NCBI GenBank assembly: GCA_029975215.1
Contig: JARKPO010000018.1
Coordinates: 41,451-105,450, forward strand
DNA: 64,000 nt
Direction: 5' to 3'
Origin: Levilinea sp.
Lineage (GTDB): Bacteria > Chloroflexota > Anaerolineae > Anaerolineales > Anaerolineaceae
Shown: in pieces, positions 16,738-25,933 of the stretch
Numbering within the stretch: the stretch's first letter is position 1
Layout of the letters: the number at the start of each line of letters is the position of its first letter
Notes under the pieces: generated by a model
The model's input: only the letters and a program-made list of their open reading frames with translations
Told to the model about the DNA's origin: nothing
Database searches by the model: none
Made by a program: the position numbers and the translations under genes

Positions 16738-17324
16738 GCAGTGTCCCTGGCCCACAAAAACCAGGCTGAGGGCTGACCAGGGTGCTCCCAACCGTCAGCG
16801 CGCTGCACCAGCTGGAAATGCTCTTGAATGTACGCTATCCTCTCGGCATTCAACCCCATCCCCGCTCCCACCTGAATCCAGGCATACAGCAAAAATTCTC
16901 CCCTCGGCGCCAAAAGCTGCTCCAGCCGGTCTATCACCGCCTTTTGCCCCTGCAGCGAAAGGGTGTGAAAACAGCCGATATCCAAAACCAGATCAAACGG
17001 CCCCTCCACCCCCTCCAGACGGGTCACGTCGCCCGTCATAAAGCGCACCCGCTCCTGCACCCCCGCCTGGGCCGCCCGCCGCCGTGCCCGCTGCACCGCG
17101 CGCAGAGCAAAATCCACCCCCACCACCTCCCAGCCCTCCCGGCCCATGCGCACGGCGTTCAGCCCGCTGCCGCAGCCCAATTCCAGCGCCCGCCCGGCAG
17201 TGTGCTGCTGTAAATACGCTTCCACTTCCGGCGGGGTCGTTTCCGTATCCCAGGGAGGCCGCTGTAAATACCAACCGTTATACAACAGCCATTTTCCCCA
17301 ACGTTCCAAGAGTGACTTCATCAT
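16734..17324 (-). CDS. Class I SAM-dependent methyltransferase
   Basis: 196 aa. SAM-binding motif I ALELGCGSGLNAVRMG, motif II VVGVDFALRAVQRAR, then FMTGDVT and DLVLDIGCFHTL. Start taken at the ATG (17324) preceded by GGGAG at 6 bases rather than an upstream in-frame TTG. Resembles small-molecule or thiopurine/tellurite-type methyltransferases; substrate unknown. Confidence 0.85.
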   Translation of the reverse strand: MMKSLLERWGKWLLYNGWYLQRPPWDTETTPPEVEAYLQQHTAGRALELGCGSGLNAVRMGREGWEVVGVDFALRAVQRARRRAAQAGVQERVRFMTGDVTRLEGVEGPFDLVLDIGCFHTLSLQGQKAVIDRLEQLLAPRGEFLLYAWIQVGAGMGLNAERIAYIQEHFQLVQRADGWEHPGQPSAWFLWARDTA

Positions 17325-17424
17325 ACATGACTCCCAACCGCCCAAAAAGCGTGTAATCTGCCATCTTTTAAGGAATCCACTAAGCGATTCCGCTCAGTCT
17401 GTCAACCCAAAACCGCTAACTCTT

Positions 17425-17432
17425 GATATAAT
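17425..17432 (+). promoter_or_regulatory. extended -10 promoter of the EF-G-like gene
   Basis: TGATATAAT at 17424-17432, without a clear -35. The predicted leader is about 105 bases and contains a 7-bp hairpin (CCTGTCT/AGACAGG, 17460-17478). Confidence 0.45.
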
Positions 17433-17543
17433 AATAAGGTTTGCACCCCCAGTCACATGCCTGTCTCCTTTAGACAGGGCCCACGACTTTCTTAACATTT
17501 GCGAGTCGCTAAACTCCAGTTTGAAAAGAGAAGGATTGGATTC

Positions 17544-19616
17544 ATGAAAGAGTATACCGCCGAATTTATCCGCAATGTTGCTCTGGTCTCCCATTCCAGC
17601 GCTGGGAAGACCATGCTGGCTGAGGCGTTCCTGCATTTCACAGGCGCCACCACACGCATGGGCAAGATCGAAGATGGCACCACCGTCTCTGACTACGATG
17701 ATGAAGAACATCGCCGCGGCATCTCCCTCTACACCACGGTCATCCCGATCGAATACAAAGATGTAAAGATTAACCTGCTGGATACGCCGGGTTACACGGA
17801 CTTCGTCGGCGAGGTCATCTCCGCCTTGCGCGTTGCGGATGCGGCCGTCGTGCTTTTAGACTCGGTCTCTGGCCGCGAAGTCGGCACAGAAATCGCCTGG
17901 AACTACTGCAACGAATTCAAACTGCCGCGCTTCCTGGTCGTCAACAAGATGAACCGCGATAACGCCAACTTCCAGAAGGCCCTGGCCAGCATGGAAGAAT
18001 ATTCCGATGTTCGCCTTATCCCTGTTCAGCTCCCCTGGGGCGAAAAAGCCGATTTTCAGGGCGTCATTGACCTGCTCTCCCTGAAAGCCTATAAGGGCGA
18101 CGGTAAAACTGTGGTGGAAATCCCGGCCGAGTACAAAGACGCCGCCGAAAGCGCCCACACCGCCCTGGTGGAAGCCGCAGCCGAAGGCGAAGATGAACTC
18201 CTGGAAAAATATCTGGAAACCGGTGAGCTGACCCAGGAAGAGGTCATCCGCGGCTTCCGCAAAGCCATCATCAACGGCAGCTTCGTGCCCGTGTTGGTCT
18301 CTGCTGGCACCGCCATGATCGGCCTGGCTCCTCTACTGGACGCCATCATCAACTTCCTGCCTTCCCCCAAGGACGTCCCCCCTGCCAAAGCTGAAGGCAA
18401 ATCTGGCGAAGAGATCCTCGAAGCGCTGGATTCCGGCCCACTGGCTGCTTATGTGTGGAAGACCACGGCTGACCCCTTCGTGGGCAAGCAGACCTTCTTC
18501 CGCGTCTACTCTGGCATGATCTCAGCTGATTCGCGTGTGTGGAACCCCAAGCGCAACACCGAAGAGCGCATCGGTTCCGCTTTCATTTCCCGCGGCAAAG
18601 AAACCATCAACGTCAAGTTGATCCACGCTGGTGATATTGGCCAGGTAGCCAAACTCGGCGAAACCGTCACAGGCGACACCCTGTGCGACCGCGCCCACAT
18701 CCTGAGCCTGCCCGTCCCCACGTACCCCAATGCCCTCTTCCGCGTGGCCGTCAACCCCAAGACTCAGGCTGACTCCACCAAGATCAGCTCCACCCTCACC
18801 CGCCTTTGTGAAGAGGATATGACCCTCTCCTGGATGATGGAACCCGCCACCTCGCAGACCATTCTGCAGGGTATGGGCGACCAGCATATCGAAGTCGCCG
18901 TGCGCCGTGCTGAAGCCAAGTTCCAGGTCAGTCTGCTCACCGATATCCCCCGCGTCCCCTTCCGCGAAACCATCACCAAGAAGGGCCAGGCCATGTACCG
19001 CCACAAGAAGCAGACCGGTGGTTCCGGCCAGTTCGGCGAAGTCCACCTGCGTGTGGAACCCGCCCCCAACGGCGAATTTGAACTGGTGAACGATATTTTC
19101 GGCGGCGCCATCTCCGCTTCTTACCTGCCCGCGATTGAAAAGGGTATCCGCAACACCATGAAAGAAGGCATCCTGGCCGGCTATCCGGTGCACAGCATCC
19201 GCGTATCGGTCTTCGACGGCAAGGAACACCCCGTCGACTCCAAGCCAATCGCCTTCGAAATCGCTGGCCGCGAAGCCTTCAAACTCGCCTTTGCCGAAGC
19301 CGGCCCCGTGCTGGAAGAACCCATCATGATGGTCAAGATCATCGTCCCCGAAGCCAACATGGGCGACGTCCTCGGCGACCTGAACACCCGCCGCGCGCGT
19401 GTGATGGGCATGGAGACCGAAAAGGGCCGCTCCATCGTCAACGCTACCGTTCCGCTGGCCGAAATGCAGCGCTACACCACCCAGCTCCGTTCCATCACCG
19501 GCGGCCGCGGCATCTTTGAGATGCAATTCTACTCCTACGAAACCGTCCCGGCGCACATCGCCCAAGAGGTGATCGCCGCACGCCAGAAGGAAATTCAGGA
19601 CAAGAAGGACGAATAA
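17544..19616 (+). CDS. Elongation factor G-like GTPase (EF-G paralogue)
   Basis: 690 aa with all EF-G domains: G domain with P-loop SHSSAGKTM, DTPGYTDF (G3) and NKMNRD (G4), domain II, domain III, domain IV (YRHKKQTGGSGQFGEVHL) and domain V. The P-loop departs from the canonical AHIDAGKTT of FusA, and the gene is not beside rpsL/rpsG, so I read it as the EF-G-like paralogue group (EF-G2/FusA2-like) rather than the housekeeping translocase. AAGGA ribosome binding site before the ATG. A single-gene transcript bounded by its own promoter and a strong terminator. Confidence 0.85.
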   Translation: MKEYTAEFIRNVALVSHSSAGKTMLAEAFLHFTGATTRMGKIEDGTTVSDYDDEEHRRGISLYTTVIPIEYKDVKINLLDTPGYTDFVGEVISALRVADAAVVLLDSVSGREVGTEIAWNYCNEFKLPRFLVVNKMNRDNANFQKALASMEEYSDVRLIPVQLPWGEKADFQGVIDLLSLKAYKGDGKTVVEIPAEYKDAAESAHTALVEAAAEGEDELLEKYLETGELTQEEVIRGFRKAIINGSFVPVLVSAGTAMIGLAPLLDAIINFLPSPKDVPPAKAEGKSGEEILEALDSGPLAAYVWKTTADPFVGKQTFFRVYSGMISADSRVWNPKRNTEERIGSAFISRGKETINVKLIHAGDIGQVAKLGETVTGDTLCDRAHILSLPVPTYPNALFRVAVNPKTQADSTKISSTLTRLCEEDMTLSWMMEPATSQTILQGMGDQHIEVAVRRAEAKFQVSLLTDIPRVPFRETITKKGQAMYRHKKQTGGSGQFGEVHLRVEPAPNGEFELVNDIFGGAISASYLPAIEKGIRNTMKEGILAGYPVHSIRVSVFDGKEHPVDSKPIAFEIAGREAFKLAFAEAGPVLEEPIMMVKIIVPEANMGDVLGDLNTRRARVMGMETEKGRSIVNATVPLAEMQRYTTQLRSITGGRGIFEMQFYSYETVPAHIAQEVIAARQKEIQDKKDE

Positions 19617-19644
19617 CCCCCTTCTTCCCCCAATAAAACCAAAG

Positions 19645-19678
19645 GCTGGGTGGGCGATCTCGACCCACCCAGCTTTTT
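19645..19678 (+). terminator. intrinsic terminator of EF-G-like gene
   Basis: GCTGGGTGGG (19645-19654) pairs with CCCACCCAGC (19664-19673), followed by TTTTT. Confidence 0.85.
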
Positions 19679-19745
19679 CGTAAGCAAACGTTTGCGATTA
19701 TAATAGACCCATTCACCGGCAGACCCGCCGAGAGGGAAGCGAAAC

Positions 19746-20075
19746 ATGGAACTGCAAGAATTAACCCAGGCGATGGACGATTTAGTACGCACGAAGGGCT
19801 GGTACCAACCCCAAAGTCTGCGTCCGCAGACCCCGCGCAATATCGCCATCTCCCTCTCTTTAGAAGCTGCTGAGGTGTTGGAGCACTTCCAATGGACCGA
19901 TGCCGTTCAGGACCGCGAGGCACTGGCTTCTGAACTGGCGGATGTCACCCTCTATCTGCTCCAGTTGGCCCACATCTCGGGCATCAATCTGGAACAGGCC
20001 GTGCTGCAAAAAATAGCCCGTAACTACCAGCGCACCTGGGATCAAAACCCGGCCGGGCCCACCGGCCAATCTTAA
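19746..20075 (+). CDS. MazG-like nucleotide pyrophosphohydrolase (RS21-C6/dCTPase type)
   Basis: 109 aa, single-domain all-alpha NTP-PPase. The metal-binding motifs EAAEVLEHFQW (Glu pair) and LASELADVTLYLL are present. Such proteins hydrolyse (deoxy)nucleoside triphosphates, often dCTP or modified nucleotides, to monophosphates. It precedes the LOG-like gene by 9 bases, so the two probably form a nucleotide-cleanup pair (inference). Confidence 0.85.
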   Translation: MELQELTQAMDDLVRTKGWYQPQSLRPQTPRNIAISLSLEAAEVLEHFQWTDAVQDREALASELADVTLYLLQLAHISGINLEQAVLQKIARNYQRTWDQNPAGPTGQS

Positions 20076-20084
20076 GGACTTTTC

Positions 20085-20612
20085 ATGAAAATTACCGTTT
20101 TTGGCAGCGCCTCGCCCCGCCCTGAAACCCCCGCCTATGACGAAGCTCTCCGTCTGGGGCTGCTCTTGGGTCAGGCTGGTCACACGGTGCTCACCGGCGG
20201 CTACATGGGCACAATGGAAGCAGTTTCGCGCGGCGCAGCACAGGCCGGAGCCAAAATCATCGGCGTAACCTGCGCCGAGATCGAACAGTGGCGGCCTACC
20301 CGGGCCAACCCCTGGGTCAATGAAGAATGGCGCATGCCCACCCTCGCTGAACGCCTGGATCAGCTCATCACCCAATGCGACGCCGCCCTGGCTCTACCGG
20401 GTGGAGCCGGAACCCTGGCAGAAATTGCCCTCATGTGGAACCGGCTGATCATCGGGTCGCTGTCTCCCCGCCCGCTGATCCTCATCGGCCCCGCCTGGCA
20501 CGCTGTCTTCGATGCCCTCTTCACCTACCAAAACGGCTCGCTGGGCGAACGCGAAAAACAGTGGCTCCGCTTTGCCGATACGGTGGAGCAAGCCGCCGCC
20601 TTTCTTGCCTGA
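20085..20612 (+). CDS. LOG-family nucleotide-binding protein (lysine decarboxylase-like fold)
   Basis: 175 aa. Rossmann-like start MKITVFGSAS, GGYMGTMEAVSRGA and the signature PGGAGTLAEI. The family includes cytokinin riboside 5'-monophosphate phosphoribohydrolases (LOG) that split nucleoside monophosphates into base and ribose 5-phosphate. The length and divergence leave the exact substrate open. AAGGACTTTTC before the ATG; cotranscribed with the MazG-like gene. Confidence 0.82.
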   Translation: MKITVFGSASPRPETPAYDEALRLGLLLGQAGHTVLTGGYMGTMEAVSRGAAQAGAKIIGVTCAEIEQWRPTRANPWVNEEWRMPTLAERLDQLITQCDAALALPGGAGTLAEIALMWNRLIIGSLSPRPLILIGPAWHAVFDALFTYQNGSLGEREKQWLRFADTVEQAAAFLA

Positions 20613-20679
20613 TATCTTTCATTCATTTGCGGCCCCGGCCGCCCAAAAATCGAAAACTTGACGAAAGCAGAGTACGAAC

Positions 20680-22113
20680 ATGAGCGAAGACAAACTTACC
20701 CCCCGCGCCGAGAATTATTCTGAGTGGTACAACCAGCTGGTACAGCGCGCTGAGCTGGCCGATTACGCCCCCGTCCGCGGCTGCATGGTGGTGCGCCCCT
20801 ACGGTTGGGCCCTGTGGGAAAACATCCAGCAGGCTCTGGACGGCCGCTTCAAAGCCACCGGACACGTCAACGCATCCTTCCCTCTCTTCATCCCCATGTC
20901 ATTCCTGGAGAAAGAGAAGGAGCATGTAGAAGGCTTTTCACCTGAGCTGGCCGTGGTCACCATCGGCGGCGGACAAACCCTGGAAGAACCCCTGGTGGTG
21001 CGCCCCACCTCTGAAACCATCATCGGCCACATGTATTCCAAGTGGATCAAATCCTATCGCGACCTGCCTGTTCTCATCAACCAATGGGCCAACGTCGTCC
21101 GCTGGGAAATGCGCACCCGCCTCTTCCTGCGCACCCTGGAATTTTTCTGGCAGGAAGGCCACACTGCCCACGCCACCGCCCAGGAAGCCGAAGAAGAAAC
21201 CCGCCGCATTCTCGACCTGTACACCGATTTCGCTGTCAACGAAGCCGCCGTGCCGGTTGTGCCGGGTCTAAAATCGCAGACTGAGAAGTTCGCAGGCGCT
21301 CTGCACTCCTATTCCATCGAAGCCATGATGGGCGACACCAAAGCCTTGCAATCCGGCACCTCGCACAACCTCGGTCAAAACTTTGCCAAAGCCTTTGAAA
21401 TTCAATATCTCGACCAGAGCAACCAGCTGCAATACTGCTGGACGACTTCCTGGGGCGTTTCCACCCGCTTTATCGGCGCCATCATCATGACCCACGGCGA
21501 CGATCAGGGCCTGATTTTGCCCCCGCGCCTGGCTCCCATCCAGATCGTCATTGTGCCCATCTTCCGCTCGGATGAAGAATTCTCTCTGGTTATGCCCGTG
21601 GTCGAACAGGTCAAAGCCGCCCTGGCGGGCTTCCGCGTCAAAGTAGACGACCGCAGCGAGGTGACCCCCGGCTTTAAGTATCACGACTGGGAAATGCGCG
21701 GCGTGCCCCTGCGCCTGGAAATTGGCCCCAAAGACGTACAGAACGGAACCGTCATGGCCGCCCGCCGCGACCTGCCCGGTAAAGCCGGTAAGACCCTCAT
21801 CCAGCAGGATCAAATTGCCGCTCAAGTCAGCGAACTGCTCAAGACCATTCAGGCCAGCCTGCTGCAGCGTGCCACCGAATTCCGCGACAACAACATTCAC
21901 GAGCCGAAAGACTACGCCGACCTGCAAAATATCGTGCAAAACGGCTGGGCCTACGCCTGGTGGTGTGAAGACGCCGCATGCGAAGCCAAGGTGAAAGAAG
22001 ACACCAAAGCCACCACGCGCTGCATCCCCCTGGCACAGGAAGGTGGATCGGGCCGCTGCATCGTCTGCGGTCAGCCCGCTTCACGCAAAGTGTATTTCGC
22101 CCGCGCCTACTAA
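20680..22113 (+). CDS. proS: Prolyl-tRNA synthetase, archaeal/eukaryotic-type short form
   Basis: 477 aa, class II synthetase charging tRNA-Pro. The short form lacks the bacterial INS editing insertion; class II motifs lie in VVRPTSET, ANVVRWEMRTRLFLRTLEFFWQEGH and the C-terminal anticodon domain. The C-terminal zinc-type extension has Cys residues in WCEDAACE and CIVCGQ and ends in YFARAY, typical of ProS type 3. Found in several bacterial lineages including Chloroflexota and Deinococcus-Thermus. A GC-rich hairpin follows the stop. Confidence 0.95.
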   Translation: MSEDKLTPRAENYSEWYNQLVQRAELADYAPVRGCMVVRPYGWALWENIQQALDGRFKATGHVNASFPLFIPMSFLEKEKEHVEGFSPELAVVTIGGGQTLEEPLVVRPTSETIIGHMYSKWIKSYRDLPVLINQWANVVRWEMRTRLFLRTLEFFWQEGHTAHATAQEAEEETRRILDLYTDFAVNEAAVPVVPGLKSQTEKFAGALHSYSIEAMMGDTKALQSGTSHNLGQNFAKAFEIQYLDQSNQLQYCWTTSWGVSTRFIGAIIMTHGDDQGLILPPRLAPIQIVIVPIFRSDEEFSLVMPVVEQVKAALAGFRVKVDDRSEVTPGFKYHDWEMRGVPLRLEIGPKDVQNGTVMAARRDLPGKAGKTLIQQDQIAAQVSELLKTIQASLLQRATEFRDNNIHEPKDYADLQNIVQNGWAYAWWCEDAACEAKVKEDTKATTRCIPLAQEGGSGRCIVCGQPASRKVYFARAY

Positions 22114-22123
22114 ATCACCCTGG

Positions 22124-22147
22124 GGGGCGGTGAACATTCACCGCCCC
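22124..22147 (+). terminator. hairpin terminator after proS
   Basis: GGGGCGGTGAA (22124-22134) pairs with TTCACCGCCCC (22137-22147), then TCATTATT. The T tract is poor, so read-through into the HEAT-like gene 12 bases on is possible. Confidence 0.55.
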
Positions 22148-22158
22148 TCATTATTCCC

Positions 22159-22992
22159 ATGCCCGCCGTACAGCTCGCCCGCCTCCGCACCCAATTGCAT
22201 GACCTCCGCTGGCATTTCACCCAACCGGAGGACTATGCCGCAGCTCTGCGCAGCCTGTTCTCAGATTATTCTGACCTGACCTACCGCCCCAGTCCGGCGC
22301 TGCAATCGGCCAATATTCTGCCCTCCTTTCATATTCCACCGGTCATCCTGCAGCAGCTCGAACTCAGCCTCTTCCCCCTCATCCAGGAAAACCCCTCAGC
22401 CGCTCTGGCGGTGGCCGACGTGCTCTGGCACGATGACCACATCGAGATGCGCCGCAGCGCCGCCTACATCCTGGGCCAGGCTCCCACCAGCCACCTGAAC
22501 GACGTGCTCAACCGCCTCACCCTGTGGTGCCGCCCCCAGGAAGCCCGCACCTACATGGAAGTCCTCCTCACCCTCGGCACTCAACGCCTGCGCAGCGAAG
22601 CCCCCAAAGCCTACCTCAATCTAATCTACACCTGGCTGGAAGATCCCACCCCCGCTGCCAAATCGCTGGGTCTGATGGCCCTGCACGGCCTGTTGCAGGA
22701 TGTCTCGTTTGAAAATCTCCCTCTCCTGTACCCCCTGCTGACCTCCCCCCTGCAAAAAGCCCCCAACGCCCTGCATACCGAATTGCAGCAGGTGGTCAAA
22801 GCCTTTATGCGCCGATCCCCCACCGAAACTACCTTTTACTTGCGCCAGTTGCTGGGCACATCCTCCGCCGCCAGCCCCGTCCAGCGCATTGTCCGGCGTC
22901 TCTTACCCACCTTCCCCCCTGAAACCCAGGAAAAGCTGCGTCCCCTGCTGCATTCCAGCCTCGACACGGCCGATGAACCGCCCTCCGCCTGA
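22159..22992 (+). CDS. HEAT-repeat-like helical protein, function unknown
   Basis: 277 aa, almost wholly alpha-helical with repeating leucine-rich helical pairs (MRRSAAYILGQAP, AKSLGLMALHGLL) reminiscent of HEAT or AlkD-like repeats. No catalytic motif, signal or membrane segment. No Shine-Dalgarno sequence before the ATG. It lies between proS and rpsO; role unknown, possibly a protein- or nucleic-acid-binding scaffold. Confidence 0.65.
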   Translation: MPAVQLARLRTQLHDLRWHFTQPEDYAAALRSLFSDYSDLTYRPSPALQSANILPSFHIPPVILQQLELSLFPLIQENPSAALAVADVLWHDDHIEMRRSAAYILGQAPTSHLNDVLNRLTLWCRPQEARTYMEVLLTLGTQRLRSEAPKAYLNLIYTWLEDPTPAAKSLGLMALHGLLQDVSFENLPLLYPLLTSPLQKAPNALHTELQQVVKAFMRRSPTETTFYLRQLLGTSSAASPVQRIVRRLLPTFPPETQEKLRPLLHSSLDTADEPPSA

Positions 22993-23029
22993 GTCCTGCG
23001 GAATTTTATCTTCCCCCCTCCCAATTCTC

Positions 23030-23038
23030 TGGTATAAT
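23030..23038 (+). promoter_or_regulatory. extended -10 promoter of rpsO
   Basis: TGGTATAAT, with no good -35. Predicted leader about 75 bases, with AAGGAGA 11 bases before the ATG at 23120. Confidence 0.5.
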
Positions 23039-23119
23039 GATGGTCTGACTGGTCCTCTCCGCGGGTACGCCTGCGGTTAAGGAGACTTGCTACATTTTTT
23101 TCAAGGAGAAAGCAGCGTC

Positions 23120-23392
23120 ATGCCTCTGTCTAAAGAAGAGAAAGCTAAATTGATCGGTGATTACAAGAAGCACGATACGGACACCGGTTCCCCCGAAGTC
23201 CAGATCGCCTTGCTCACCAAGCGCATTACCCAGCTCACTGAGCACCTGCGCGCCAACAAGCACGATGAATCCTCGCGCCGCGGCCTGCTCAAGCTGGTCG
23301 GTCAGCGCCGCCGCCTGCTGTACTACGTGCGCGGCAAAGATTTTGCCCGCTATCTGGCCATTACCGAACGCCTCAACCTACGCCAGAAGTAA
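23120..23392 (+). CDS. rpsO: Ribosomal protein S15
   Basis: 90 aa, standard length; binds 16S rRNA helices in the 30S platform. [14 protein letters not shown] and [26 protein letters not shown] are diagnostic. Followed by its own terminator and then pnp, the same order as in many bacteria. Confidence 0.97.
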   Translation: MPLSKEEKAKLIGDYKKHDTDTGSPEVQIALLTKRITQLTEHLRANKHDESSRRGLLKLVGQRRRLLYYVRGKDFARYLAITERLNLRQK

Positions 23393-23404
23393 ACAGCGTC
23401 CATC

Positions 23405-23442
23405 AACGGGTAGATGGAGGCAACTTCATCTACCCGTTTTTA
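23405..23442 (+). terminator. intrinsic terminator of rpsO
   Basis: AACGGGTAGATG pairs with CATCTACCCGTT (about 12 bp) with a 10-base loop and TTTTTAT. It separates rpsO from pnp. Confidence 0.85.
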
Positions 23443-23520
23443 TTCAAACCCAGGAGGTCCCTCAAATAACGTCACTTTTACCCTTCGGCCGCATCGAATG
23501 AAATAACATAAGCCGCCGTT

Positions 23521-23578
23521 GGTTGGGAATTGAGATCTGCTGAGAAACTGCGTTCTCGGTCGCTCTCAGTCCCTAACC
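23521..23578 (+). promoter_or_regulatory. long hairpin in the pnp leader
   Basis: Arms 23521-23546 and 23553-23578 pair over 26 positions with only three mismatches (A.C, U.C, U.C; four G-U pairs) around a six-base loop ACTGCG. It lies 28 bases before the pnp start. In E. coli a comparable pnp leader hairpin is cut by RNase III and PNPase then represses its own mRNA; the same logic is plausible here. Confidence 0.7.
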
Positions 23579-23606
23579 AGGCGGGATTTATAGGGAGACT
23601 ATAAAA

Positions 23607-25859
23607 ATGAAACCAGAAGCAAAACAATACACCGCCGTTGTAGGTGGTCGTGAAATCGTGTTTGAAACCGGAAAGCTGGCCCACCAGGCAGGCGGCGCCG
23701 TTACTGTTCGTTTGGGTGAATCGGTCGTCTTTGGCGCCGCCACCATGAGCGCCAAACCCCGCCAGGGTTTGGATTTCTTCCCCCTCTCCGTAGAATACGA
23801 AGAGCGCATGTATGCGGGCGGGCGCATCCCCGGCTCGTTCTTCCGCCGCGAAGGCCGCCCCAGCGAAGACTCTATCCTCGTTGCCCGCCTCACAGACCGC
23901 CCCCTGCGCCCCCTCTTCAACCAGGAAATGCGCAACGACGTGCAGGTCATCCTGTACTCTTTCTCCGCTGACCCGGAAAATCCCCTGGATATTCTGGCCA
24001 CCAACGCCGCTTCTGCCGCGCTGATGATTTCCGATATCCCCTGGGGCGGACCGGTGGGTGCGGTGCGCGTGGGTCTCATTGACGGTGAATTCGTCATCAA
24101 CCCCACCTTCAGCGAAATGGAAAAATCGACCCTCAACCTGCGTCTGGCCGGAACCAAAGATGCCATCCTCATGGTGGAATGCGGCGCCGACGAGATCAGC
24201 GAAGAGGTGATGGTGAAAGCCCTCATCGCCGGCCACCAAGCCATTCAGCCCCTGGTTGAGGTGCAGGCCCGCATGGCTGCCGAAATCGGCAAAGCCAAAC
24301 GCGAAGTGACCCTCTACACCCTCGACGCCGGCATGGTCGAAAAAGCCTCCGAGCTGTTCACCCAACGCATCGAAGACGTCCTCGACGCTCCCCACACCAA
24401 AGCTGAAATGTACGCAGCCATGGACGAAATGGAAGCCGAAGCTGTTGCGCAGTTTGCCGGAGAAGATGAAACCCTTGCCGGTCAGGCCAAAGAAGCCTTC
24501 CACGCCGTCTACAAGCGCGTCATTCGCGACCGCATCACCAACCGCCACATCCGCCCCGACGGCCGCGGTCTCACTGAGATCCGCCCCATCTGGTGCGAAG
24601 TCGGCGTCAGCCCGCGCGCCCACGGCTCTGGGCTTTTCACCCGCGGTGAAACCCAGGTGCTCACCCTGGCCACCCTCGGCACGCCCAAAGAAGCGCAGGA
24701 AATCGACAGCCTCACGCCCACCGATTCCAAGCGCTACATGCATCACTACAACTTCCCGCCCTTCTGCACCGGCGAAGTGAAGCCCCTGCGCGGCTCTTCT
24801 CGCCGTGAAATTGGCCACGGTGCGCTGGCCGAACGGGCACTCCTGCCTGTTTTGCCTTCCGAAACCGAATTTCCCTACACCCTGCGCCTGGTTTCCGAAG
24901 TGCTGGCTTCCAACGGCTCCTCTTCGATGGCTTCGGTGTGCGGCTCAACCCTGGCCCTCATGGACACCGGCGTGCCGATTAAAGCCCCTGTGGCGGGCAT
25001 CGCCATGGGCCTGATCAAAGAGGGCGACAGCTACGTCATCCTCACTGACATCCAGGGCGCCGAAGATCACGAAGGCGACATGGATTTCAAGGTGGCTGGA
25101 ACCGACAAAGGCATTACCGCCCTGCAAATGGACATCAAAATCACCGGGATCACGCCTGAGATCATGACCGAAGCCCTCGCCCAGGCACGTGAAGCCCGCC
25201 TGAAGATCCTCGACCAAATGCTGGCCGTCATCCCCGCGCCGCGCCCCGACCTGAAACCCCACGCGCCGCGCATCACCACCGTCAAGATCCCGGTGGATAA
25301 GATCGGCGCCATCATTGGCCCCGGTGGAAAGATGATCCGCGCCATCCAGGAAGAAACCAATACCAAGATTGACATCTCCGACGACGGCACGGTCTTCATT
25401 GCAGCCACCAGCGGCGAAAACGAAGCCGCCGCCCGCGAACGCATCCTCGGCCTCACCGAAACTGCCCAAATCGGCCGTATCTACACCGGCAAGGTCGTGC
25501 GCATCACCGATTTCGGTGCCTTTGTCGAAATCCTTCCCAACATGGACGGCCTGGTGCACATCTCCCAATTGGACACCGAGCGCGTGCGCAGCGTGGAAGA
25601 TGTCGTCTCGATCGGCGATGAGATCACCGTCATGGTGACAGCCATTGACGAAAACGGCAAGATCCGCCTCTCGCGCACCGCGGTGCTGGAAGGCTGGACC
25701 CCCGAAGAAGCCCTTGAACACGATCAGCCCAAACGCCCCTCCGGCGGCGACCGCGGTGGAGATCGCGGCGGACGGCCTTTCGGCGGAGCGCGCAACGGCG
25801 ACCGCGGAGGTCGCGGCGGCAGCGGCGGTCGTGGTGATCGCGGCGGCTCCCGGCGCTAA
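23607..25859 (+). CDS. pnp: Polynucleotide phosphorylase with RGG-like tail
   Basis: 750 aa. Two RNase PH domains (1-230 and about 310-545) with an alpha-helical linker, then KH ([16 protein letters not shown]) and S1 ([20 protein letters not shown]). It degrades RNA 3'-5' phosphorolytically. The last 40 or so residues are a Gly/Arg/Asp-rich tail with repeated GDRGG units, probably disordered and RNA-binding, like RGG boxes. Catalytic-site residues of the second PH domain ([18 protein letters not shown]) are intact. Own leader with a long hairpin; bidirectional terminator downstream. Confidence 0.96.
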   Translation: MKPEAKQYTAVVGGREIVFETGKLAHQAGGAVTVRLGESVVFGAATMSAKPRQGLDFFPLSVEYEERMYAGGRIPGSFFRREGRPSEDSILVARLTDRPLRPLFNQEMRNDVQVILYSFSADPENPLDILATNAASAALMISDIPWGGPVGAVRVGLIDGEFVINPTFSEMEKSTLNLRLAGTKDAILMVECGADEISEEVMVKALIAGHQAIQPLVEVQARMAAEIGKAKREVTLYTLDAGMVEKASELFTQRIEDVLDAPHTKAEMYAAMDEMEAEAVAQFAGEDETLAGQAKEAFHAVYKRVIRDRITNRHIRPDGRGLTEIRPIWCEVGVSPRAHGSGLFTRGETQVLTLATLGTPKEAQEIDSLTPTDSKRYMHHYNFPPFCTGEVKPLRGSSRREIGHGALAERALLPVLPSETEFPYTLRLVSEVLASNGSSSMASVCGSTLALMDTGVPIKAPVAGIAMGLIKEGDSYVILTDIQGAEDHEGDMDFKVAGTDKGITALQMDIKITGITPEIMTEALAQAREARLKILDQMLAVIPAPRPDLKPHAPRITTVKIPVDKIGAIIGPGGKMIRAIQEETNTKIDISDDGTVFIAATSGENEAAARERILGLTETAQIGRIYTGKVVRITDFGAFVEILPNMDGLVHISQLDTERVRSVEDVVSIGDEITVMVTAIDENGKIRLSRTAVLEGWTPEEALEHDQPKRPSGGDRGGDRGGRPFGGARNGDRGGRGGSGGRGDRGGSRR

Positions 25860-25880
25860 ACCCCCTTTGCTGTAGAATTC

Positions 25881-25920
25881 AAAACCGGTGCTTTCGAAGC
25901 TGAAAGCACCGGTTTTATTT
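25881..25920. terminator. bidirectional terminator between pnp and murE
   Basis: Perfect 15-bp stem AAAACCGGTGCTTTC / GAAAGCACCGGTTTT with a 6-base loop. T-rich on both exits, so it can stop pnp (+) and murE (-). Confidence 0.85.
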
Positions 25921-25933
25921 TCAAGCCCAGGTG

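Noticed and set aside
23478..24818. Minus-strand open frame of 446 codons opposite pnp
   Set aside because: Shadow of pnp, which has full domain structure on the other strand.
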